Shown: in pieces, positions 57,193 through 64,000 of the stretch | Position numbering within the stretch: position 1 is the first letter of the stretch | How the letters are laid out: every line of letters starts with the position of its first letter | Assembly: GCA_037043015.1 (NCBI GenBank) | Contig: CM073321.1 | Coordinates: 24,255,510-24,319,509, forward strand | Direction of reading: 5' to 3' | Origin: Bryum argenteum | Lineage: Eukaryota > Streptophyta > Bryopsida > Bryales > Bryaceae | Length of the DNA: 64,000 nucleotides | Notes under the pieces: generated by a model | Database searches by the model: none | Seen by the model: the letters and a program-made list of their open reading frames with translations, nothing else | Told to the model about the DNA's origin: nothing | Position numbers and translations under genes: made by a program

Positions 57193-57486
57193 TGCAGCGG
57201 CTAACTCCAAACTCTATCACCAAAACAACTAATCTTCGGACGGTCTGTAAAATGTTGTTAAATACTCGGTAATCTAATAGGGTCAATTCTGTGTTCGTTC
57301 TTTGTTTGTGTACGTTTTAGACGTTCCTTGGTGAGTCTTTGTGGATTGGGAGATCCTTCATTCCTCAGTGAATACTGGAGGATAGGAGGATCTTTCGATC
57401 CACATTGGGCTTACGCTGGGCCCGTTATCCATACAAAGATCTGAGCACCCTAATTCTATCGTGTTCTAGTTATCTATCCTAAATCT
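57193..57486. other. Intergenic region between the ParB-like and HAD-like genes
   Basis: About 290 bp containing two palindrome relatives (GGATTGGGAGATCCTTC near 57345 and GATAGGAGGATCTTTCGATC near 57382). It must hold the promoter of the HAD gene; no TATA module like those in the giant element is visible. Confidence 0.5.
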
Positions 57487-59502
57487 ATGTCCTCGGGGTT
57501 ATGTGCGAAGGGAGAACCCTCCATCTGGCAAGGTCGACTGCGGCCTAATATCCAGGATGTGAGTGCATGCCTTGGTAACGACGTAGTGGCACATCCTGCT
57601 GCTAATACCAGGGCGATGGATGAGGAGGCGTCGCTATGTGACTTTGAGCATGGGGATGTGAGTGCCACGATCGATGAAGGTATCAAAGACAATTCTATTG
57701 AGGCCCTTGTTGAAAAGCTGCCACAGAACATTTATGCAGTTGTTGCGCCGTTCCCGAAACCGTCTCTTCCGCAGTGGAAGAAGCCAGTATTCACATTCAC
57801 GACCGAGTATACCCCGGGCAAATCTGGAGGCTCTAGGACCAGGGCGACATTTCCGATTAGGCGTTTAGCTCCACCCGAAGTTCCTTTGGTTGATGTTCCG
57901 GGTTCTATGTCCGGCCCGATGCCAATGGAGGTAGATGCATCATCTCAGCCTACTTCCAGCACCGCAATGGACTCTACCTCGGATCGTGAGCAACACTCGG
58001 CTGCAGATACACTTGCCAGATTTCTTGCTACTGAGCGCCCTGCGTCTTCTCCACCTCATCAAGCGCGGGCTACTTCCCCAGATGGCGTGGAGGTTGCGGA
58101 AGAATTGCTGACCGGGATATTCGATGAGGCCAGCGAATCCCTACACGCCTTCAGTCCTCCTGCGAAGCTATCAAAGTCTGCGGGGAATGATGCTGATTCA
58201 GACTCGCTGAATTTCAGCCAAGATTATAGGGTCAATTCGGAGTCGCTTCATGTTGATGCTACTGTTAGGGAGAAGGCTCATACTGGTGGTCGACCCTCTA
58301 CTGAAGGTACATCTCTAGGATTTTGAATCTCGACCTTCACTACTCTCCTCTTTGATGATCTATACTTCTAGATTTTGAAGATCTTCCGATGCTCTAGCCT
58401 CCTTCTTTTGGTGCTCTATAGATCTAGATAGAAAGATCTTTCGATGTTCTTGCCTGCTTCCTTTAATGTGCCATAGATATAGATAGGAAGATCTTTCGAT
58501 GTCCTAGCCTCCTCCTTTTAGTGCTCTATATTGCTAGATGGACAGATCTTTCGATGTCCTAGCCTCCTCCTTTAGTGCTCTATATTTCTAGATAGGAAGA
58601 TCTTTCGATGTCCTAGCCTCCTCCTTTTAGTGCTTTTTTTTTCTAGATAGGAAGATCTTTCGATGTCCTAGCCTCCTCTTTTTAATGCTCTATATTTCTA
58701 GACAGGCAGATCTTTCGATGTTCTAGCCTCTCCCTTTAGTGCTCTGTATTTCTAGATAGGAAGATCTTTCGATGTCCTTCCCTCTCTACTAACGCTTGCT
58801 CTTTGGTTCGTTGCAGCTGAAATACTTCCACCTGCTCTGACTGTTGCCCCTTGCTCTGCCAAGGTAATTGATCCGATGTACACGGTCGTCCTGGACTTGA
58901 ATGGATTTTTGGTCCACAGAACTGATAGCGGTCGCGGTTGTATGCCTAGACCCGACTGTGTTCCGTTTTTGAACTGGTTGGCGAATAAGGCTAATGTTGT
59001 GGTATGGAGTTGCGCCCTTCCGAGAAACATAGAATTCATGTTAGACTCTGCTCTATCTGGTTCTTCTCTCATACGAGAGCAACTGCCGGTTTTGTCACAG
59101 AACAATGTGACGTTTTCTTCTTTTCCAAGAAGCAAGGTCAAGACAGACAAAAAGTACATGTTGAAAGATCTTAGAAAACTAAGAGGTGTTCTTGAGCATG
59201 TGGACCTTGATTGGACATTGCTTGTTGACGACAACCCGGAGAAGAACCTCCTCAACGGGGAGTTCAACGCTGTTCATCCTATGGAGTGGACTGGTGAATT
59301 GCAGGACCGGTTCCTCATGAACACCATGCTTCCGTGGCTGCAAAATATGATTGCCTCTAAGCTTCCTGTTGCTGATTTTGTTCGAGAAAATCCTCTTTCT
59401 GGAGGTGGGATTAGTACTGCTTTTAGGAAGTCTGCGATCGCCCGTAATATCGTGCTAGGGTGTTCTAAACTATGGGATCCCAAGCATGGCGGATTTTATT
59501 GA
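57487..59502 (+). CDS. FCP1/SCP1-like HAD protein with long disordered N-terminus, two exons
   Basis: Exon 1 57487-58306 ends in phase 1 (GAAG|GTACAT). Exon 2 58817-59502 starts after TTGCAG and keeps the frame (A-EILPPALTV). The product has about 500 residues. The first 270 are Ser/Pro/Glu-rich and unrecognised. The HAD domain begins MYTVVLDLNGFLVH, where motif I DxDG is D-L-N-G, followed by PDCVPFLNWLANKANVVVWS (motif II) and LLVDDNPEKNLLNG (motif IV, two Asp). Asn in place of the second Asp removes the usual general acid/base. Family members dephosphorylate proteins such as the RNA polymerase II tail. A second HAD exon at 59624 is in the same phase. Confidence 0.65.
58307..58816 (+). repeat. 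Intron with about seven tandem ~58-bp units carrying AGATCT
   Basis: Unit TCTAGATAGGAAGATCTTTCGATG followed by TCCTAGCCTCCTCCTTTTAG and TGCTCTATAT. The palindrome is imperfect here (GGAAGATCTTTCGAT). It fills nearly all of the intron. Confidence 0.85.
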
Positions 59503-59623
59503 CTAAGCACTGCTATCGCGATTTGTATATTTATTAATATGGCTTAAATATATCCATGTCAATGTTTTTCGACTACCACATGTAACATGCTTCACGTCCT
59601 CTCTTGCTCTGATGCCTGCACAG

Positions 59624-60303
59624 GAATATCTGCCGATCTAACTTCCAACTCTTCTCTTCTGGTATGTTCGCAGCGGGTCCGCGACGACTCAATGAAAGCC
59701 ATCGTATTGTCTGTGAACGGATTGCTTTGCTTTGAGAAATACGATAACTGCACCCCCCGCCGCTTCAATCACAACAACATTACTGTTCGACCTGGCCTAA
59801 TTGAGTTCTTCAAAACCCTTCTGAGGTCCTTCCATGTTGGTATATGGTCGTCCATGGTCCCTGCACGGCTAAAGAAGGTTCTTCAAGTGCTCCTTCCCGA
59901 TGACATAAGGTCAAGACTTCTCTTTGTTTATGGACGAAACAAGTGCTCAAGGCCACAATCTTATCCTTACTGCGACAAGGTTCTTCGAAGACTATCAATA
60001 GACCAGAAGACGAAGCAAATATGCTTTTCTGACAAAGTGTTGATGGTTGATGATCAGCCAATGCGGCATGTCTTTAACGGAGACATGGCTTGTTACTTTC
60101 CAAAGCCGTGGCGTGGTGAAATGGTCTTACCCAATGCGTCCAATGTCATACCAAATATTGCTACAGCATTGCTTCCGTTCATCCTTCCGCTGCGATCTTA
60201 TGCCTCAGTGAAAAACTATCTACGTCGAAATCAGATGGATGGAAAGTACAAACGAAGACTGCTTGAATCATGGCACTTTGACCGAGTACTGCGAACTTTG
60301 TAG
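59624..60303 (+). CDS. Second HAD exon, probable alternative terminal exon of the same gene (or a separate gene from 59587)
   Basis: An acceptor CTGCACAG at 59616-59623 puts the next base in phase with the donor at 58306 and with the open frame that also has an ATG at 59587. The domain reads MKAIVLSVNGLLCF, where motif I has become S-V-N-G, then GLIEFFKTLLRSFHVGIWSS (motif II) and LMVDDQPMRHVFNG (motif IV). It ends at TAG 60301-60303 after a Lys/Arg-rich tail. It aligns in layout with the first HAD exon but is strongly diverged. Lacking both motif I Asp residues, it is predicted to be a pseudophosphatase. If not spliced, it could be an independent short gene. Confidence 0.5.
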
Positions 60304-60690
60304 AACTAAACTGCAATACATAGTTGATTTTACCATTTTTGTTTTGCCACAGTTTCTCAATGAATTTCTCAATGACATTCTGTTTTGATCTATGAATAAA
60401 TTCTTCAATGGGTTTTACTGTCTTTCTTCGCGTGCACTTGAATACCTATAACTTTCATGCTTAATCATTGGGGTTCATGGATCGGCAGATCTGTCGATGT
60501 ATCTATTCGTTTGACACGTTTTTATGAGTCGTGCATACTTAATCGTCACAATTCTCGCTAAACATTCTTCATTGAATGTATTATTTTGCAATACTTTGCC
60601 ATAACGGTAACATTGCTAGATCTTACGATCTAGCATTTAGTACATAATAATGTGTCAGAGTCCAGAATTCATCTTAAAGTCTTAATTTAC
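60304..60690. other. 3' flank of the HAD gene
   Basis: No gene. Two last palindrome relatives: ATGGATCGGCAGATCTGTCGAT near 60478 in shortened form, and GCTAGATCTTACGATCTAGC at about 60614. Confidence 0.5.
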
Positions 60691-60692
60691 TT

Positions 60693-61213
60693 AAATGTGG
60701 CATACATGTATTTCGGATCTGATGTTTTGAATACGAAGGCCAAGAGCCGAAGCTTTCCTCTCCCATGTCTGTTTTCTGAAACTCTCTCTCTCATTCACTC
60801 CGACTGCTGCTGAGGATTGCAATAGTCAGCCTCGGATAAACCCTAACACCCCTCCTTGATTGTATGTCCCTGGTGTCTCTGGCTTTGCTGGGTCTCCGCG
60901 GTTTTCCTCGTTTGCATTGTCGAATCACCGAGCCAGGGATACAGCCTCGGTAGAACTCGGCAGCCTGAGCTTCGGGACTTCTACATACAGACTGCAGGAC
61001 ACTGTGCCTACACCTCACCTCCACGGTATCAGTATTAACCGTGGTCTCTGTATTCCACGAATCTCAGCCGGTACCACCGAAGTCAACTCCTGCCCCCTGG
61101 CTTAAACTGAGCACGGCTCAGCCCTCTTACCGATTGCCTAAAAATCACAGAAAAGTTATCTTTGGTGTCTTGAGCTCGTAAAGCATTCCATCCCTCGTTA
61201 ACCCAGGACAACA
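60693..61213 (+). repeat. Probable 5' LTR of the Ty3/gypsy element
   Basis: TGTGGCATAC marks a possible start and GGACAACA a possible end just before the primer-binding site. The start is a guess, since the 3' LTR lies outside the window. A pyrimidine-rich CTCTCTCTC segment and a possible transcript start lie near 60780. Confidence 0.4.
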
Positions 61214-61216
61214 TTT

Positions 61217-61234
61217 TGGCGACCATGCTGGGGA
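61217..61234 (+). promoter_or_regulatory. Primer-binding site
   Basis: TGGCGACCATGCTGGGGA, a form commonly found just after the 5' LTR in plant Ty3/gypsy elements and complementary to a tRNA 3' end (tRNA-Arg-like sites read TGGCGAC). Fixes the LTR end within a few bases. Confidence 0.6.
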
Positions 61235-61288
61235 TGGAATGTTGAGTCAGCCCGAAGAACAGGAAAGAAAAACACCAAACAGAACACA

Positions 61289-62608
61289 ATGCCTGGACGA
61301 AAAGCAACAGAGAAAACTACGGAACCTGAGGATGCCGCACCCCAAGATGACCAAGATACCACTAGAGAATTGCTCCAGTGGATGAAACAACAAATGACAG
61401 ATTTGGCGGCGAAAAACGACGCCACCAATGCCAAGATCGAATTACTAAACTCACACTATCTCCAAGGGGTGGGAACCTCTACAACTGTTCCACCCATTGT
61501 CACCATGGCCGGACCATCACAGCTACCACCGATTGATCCAGCCATGGCCGCTTCTATGGCATCTAGAGAAAGAGACCGGCTCATCAAATTGCCAAAGATA
61601 CCTTACCCAGTCTTTGATGACTCCGGTGACCTTGATTGGCACGTACGCAGATTTAAGGTAATAGCGCGGACCAACGGTGTCACCAGCACCGAAGACTTAC
61701 AGAATATCTTCGGAACCACGCTCCAAGGCAACCACATCAATTGGTACATCGATTTTGAGACCGAGCATTTGTTACTAACATGGGAAGAAATGGAGCGTAG
61801 TTTTTTACAAAAATTCCGAAAGCTGAAAACAAGCTCGGAAATACTTCGAGCTTTAGGAAACATACAGCAAGAAAGAAACGAACCTGTCGACAAGTTTTAT
61901 GACAGATTCAAGCAGCTGGCCGACAAACTCAGTCAACGGCCTGAAGAAGACTACTTATGCGAATGGTTCAAAAAGGGCTTGCTACCGCGGATACAACAAG
62001 GCATCATTATCCGCGGTGTTAAAAGGTTGCAGGACATACTCACCGCTGCCAATGACATCAGCAGGGAATTCAGCGTCATCGATAAAACGCCGACACAGTT
62101 GCTTCCGCTACCAAGGATGCCTATCCGGGTAACAACAACACCATGTGCTACTTGCGGCAAACTACATGCAAGACGTAGTTGGTTTTCCAATGCACCCGCA
62201 AGAACGGAAGATACTCGGCCCGAGCGAACTAAAGCAGCATCCATGTATCCAGAGGAAGTCGACGTGGACGCGTTCCAACCTGGCAGAAACGATGGATGTT
62301 GGGAATGCGGATCCCCGCACCACCGACGAGGCCAATGCCCGGTGTTGAGACAGCGCTGGGCCAACACCCGTGCTACCGCGGAGACCAAGGCACACCTCGG
62401 CAGCACTGAAGCTAATGTAGGCAACAGAAGGGGGGGAGTTACACTTACCGAGGTCCACGGCACCAACGTGGCTACCATAAGCACCGCCGCGGTAACCACA
62501 AGATCTAAGGCTACCTTGGATAAAGCCGATAAACATGTCATAGAACATCGCAAGCCTTTCGCAGAACAACATTGGGAAAGATTAAACAATCTGCGAACAC
62601 AAATCTAA
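61289..62608 (+). CDS. Ty3/gypsy Gag polyprotein
   Basis: 439 residues. Residues 95-260 match the retrotransposon gag domain: YPVFDDSGDLDWHVRRFKVI, then WEEMERSFLQKFRK and NEPVDKFYDRFKQLADKLSQ. A CCHC knuckle CWECGSPHHRRGQC (C-x2-C-x4-H-x4-C) follows at about residue 340. It ends in TAA at 62606-62608, and pol continues in the same frame. Forms the cytoplasmic particle that packages element RNA. Confidence 0.85.
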   Translation: MPGRKATEKTTEPEDAAPQDDQDTTRELLQWMKQQMTDLAAKNDATNAKIELLNSHYLQGVGTSTTVPPIVTMAGPSQLPPIDPAMAASMASRERDRLIKLPKIPYPVFDDSGDLDWHVRRFKVIARTNGVTSTEDLQNIFGTTLQGNHINWYIDFETEHLLLTWEEMERSFLQKFRKLKTSSEILRALGNIQQERNEPVDKFYDRFKQLADKLSQRPEEDYLCEWFKKGLLPRIQQGIIIRGVKRLQDILTAANDISREFSVIDKTPTQLLPLPRMPIRVTTTPCATCGKLHARRSWFSNAPARTEDTRPERTKAASMYPEEVDVDAFQPGRNDGCWECGSPHHRRGQCPVLRQRWANTRATAETKAHLGSTEANVGNRRGGVTLTEVHGTNVATISTAAVTTRSKATLDKADKHVIEHRKPFAEQHWERLNNLRTQI

Positions 62609-64000
62609 ATTGTCCTCGAAACAGCGGTGGTCCCAGACCTGCAACAGGTATTGGAAAAAACCGATGTACGCATTACATTAGCCGATCTGCTGAAGATTAG
62701 CCCGGAATTGCAAACATACCTGCAAAATATGCACAAAACCACAACCACGGCCACGACAACCGTGGAAATTAATGCGACAACCATAGACACCGATGCCGCT
62801 GTCATACATGTCCGATTAGGACAACACCAATTGGCCAATGTATTAGTTGATGGAGGCTCCGGAGTCAACGTTATCAGCAATCACCTACGACAACAGCTAG
62901 GACTACCACACCCAACAACAGCCCAGTTCGTCGTAAGGATGGCGAATGATGCTACGGTGACCCCATTGGGGATACTGTCCACCGTGGCCATCACTACTCA
63001 CGGAATCTCTACACCGGCAACCTTTGTTGTCATCGATGTGCCGGATAGCAGCAATTTCCCTATGATTTTGGGCCGACCTTGGTTAAGAGACATGAATGCA
63101 ATTCATGACTGGGCCAGAAATCAGATCAGAATTCGAAGATACGGGAAAACTATGATTATTCCCGTGGACAGCTGTATCACTCGAGAAAGAGTCAAACAAA
63201 TCAGGAATCAGGCTGGTACGGCCTGGGGGAGAGGTCTCACGCACGAGCAAGAAGCCTTGGTGTTCCACGCCGACCCCGATCTGATCCCGCTGGCAGAAAT
63301 TTACTTGGCCAGCGTAGTCTCAGAAGAAGATACCCTCGATATCCCTCCCAGGTTCACCACCGAGGTTTCCGAAGCAGTCATCATTGATAAAACTCCGGCA
63401 ACCGAAGCTTTAAGTAAACAAGTAGTAACCGGGTGGACACATGGCTCCACAGAGCAGGTACAGTTGGTCAACCTTGGCACCGAAAACGAACCAAAGAATG
63501 TCAAGATTAACGCCGACGCACCTCATGATATCAAACAAGCAACCATAGCTCTCTTCAAAGAATACCAGGATATTTTTGCCTGGACGCATGAAGACTTGAA
63601 GGGGATACCGAGGACTATAGCCGAACACACCATAGATCTGGTACCAAATGCTCACCCGGTGCAACAACGCAGATACCGCATGAATCCAAACTATGCTGTC
63701 AGGGTCAAAGCAGAGCTGGACAAGCTGCTCTGTGCCAAGTTTATATCCCCGGTAGACACGGCACCATGGCTGTCTCCGATGGTCATCATCCCCAAAAAGA
63801 ATGGCGCCTTGCGAATCTGTGTGGATTTTCGTAAACTTAATGCGGCAACCAAAAAGGATCACTATCCTTTACCTTACATGGAAGAAATCATTGACGAAGT
63901 AGCGGGACATGAGATGTACTCATTTCTGGATTGTTTTTCCGGCTATTATCAAGTCGCCATGGCAGAGCAAGACAAGAGCAAGACCGTGTTTTCCACGGAG
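62609..64000 (+). CDS. Ty3/gypsy Pol: protease and start of reverse transcriptase (partial)
   Basis: Open from just after the gag stop to the window end with no further stop, in the gag frame. VLVDGGSGVNVI is the retropepsin active site, with DGGS where DTGA or DSGA is usual. The flap and ILGRPWL motif (MILGRPWLRDMNAI) follow. The RT starts with SPMVIIPKKNGALRICVDFR and YSFLDCFSGYYQVAM. The protein is cut at 64000; the RT catalytic YxDD, RNase H and integrase lie outside. Gag and Pol would need TAA readthrough, or the TAA is a mutation. Confidence 0.85.
   Translation, partial: MVLETAVVPDLQQVLEKTDVRITLADLLKISPELQTYLQNMHKTTTTATTTVEINATTIDTDAAVIHVRLGQHQLANVLVDGGSGVNVISNHLRQQLGLPHPTTAQFVVRMANDATVTPLGILSTVAITTHGISTPATFVVIDVPDSSNFPMILGRPWLRDMNAIHDWARNQIRIRRYGKTMIIPVDSCITRERVKQIRNQAGTAWGRGLTHEQEALVFHADPDLIPLAEIYLASVVSEEDTLDIPPRFTTEVSEAVIIDKTPATEALSKQVVTGWTHGSTEQVQLVNLGTENEPKNVKINADAPHDIKQATIALFKEYQDIFAWTHEDLKGIPRTIAEHTIDLVPNAHPVQQRRYRMNPNYAVRVKAELDKLLCAKFISPVDTAPWLSPMVIIPKKNGALRICVDFRKLNAATKKDHYPLPYMEEIIDEVAGHEMYSFLDCFSGYYQVAMAEQDKSKTVFSTE

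Overview
The window looks like nuclear DNA of a streptophyte (a plant or a close green-algal relative). It has GT-AG introns, plant-type telomere-like runs (CCCTAAA, near 20.13 kb), LINE, SINE and Ty3/gypsy retroelements, and low gene density. The lineage cannot be fixed from sequence alone; the mix of proteins (DUF7869-like, ParB-like, Tet-like dioxygenase, FCP1-like HAD proteins) suggests to me a bryophyte- or charophyte-grade organism rather than a flowering plant.

Layout. (1) About 0.2-3.85 kb and 25.47-32.8 kb are the 3' and 5' parts of one decayed LINE on the minus strand (ORF1, endonuclease, reverse transcriptase, methylase-like domain, RNase H, 3' tail). (2) Between them sits a 21.6-kb insertion, 3849-25465, with 31-bp terminal inverted repeats and a 4-bp ATTT duplication. 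Taking it out makes the LINE reading frame continuous. It carries four GC-rich repeat islands. Three of these sit before genes that share one TATA core-promoter module: a kinase-like gene and two paralogous Cys/LWP-motif genes. It also has a Pro-rich gene, an FCP1/HAD-like gene, a SINE and many internal repeats. No transposase was recognised. (3) 33-34.8 kb has no recognised gene. (4) 34.8-39.8 kb holds a DUF7869-like (transposase-related) two-exon gene. (5) 39.95-43.3 kb has a tandem repeat and a RING plus Tet/JBP-like 2OG-Fe(II) dioxygenase gene, split by a homopolymer frameshift. (6) 43.8-49.95 kb is a 21-bp satellite. (7) 52.4-60.3 kb holds a ParB-like acidic-tail gene and an FCP1/HAD gene with duplicated terminal exons. 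(8) From about 60.7 kb to the end is the 5' part of a Ty3/gypsy element.

How parts relate. The DUF7869 gene and the ParB/HAD cluster, 13 kb apart, are filled in introns and flanks with one family of 20-bp palindromes (GATAGGAAGATCTTCCTATC and the variant with an AATATATT core). I see this family nowhere else in the window, so the two clusters may share an origin. The SINE in the giant insertion ends in the same stem-loop and tetranucleotide tail as the LINE, so this LINE family probably mobilised it. Many genes carry in-frame stops or frameshifts; most are probably decaying copies, although single-base indels could also be assembly errors.
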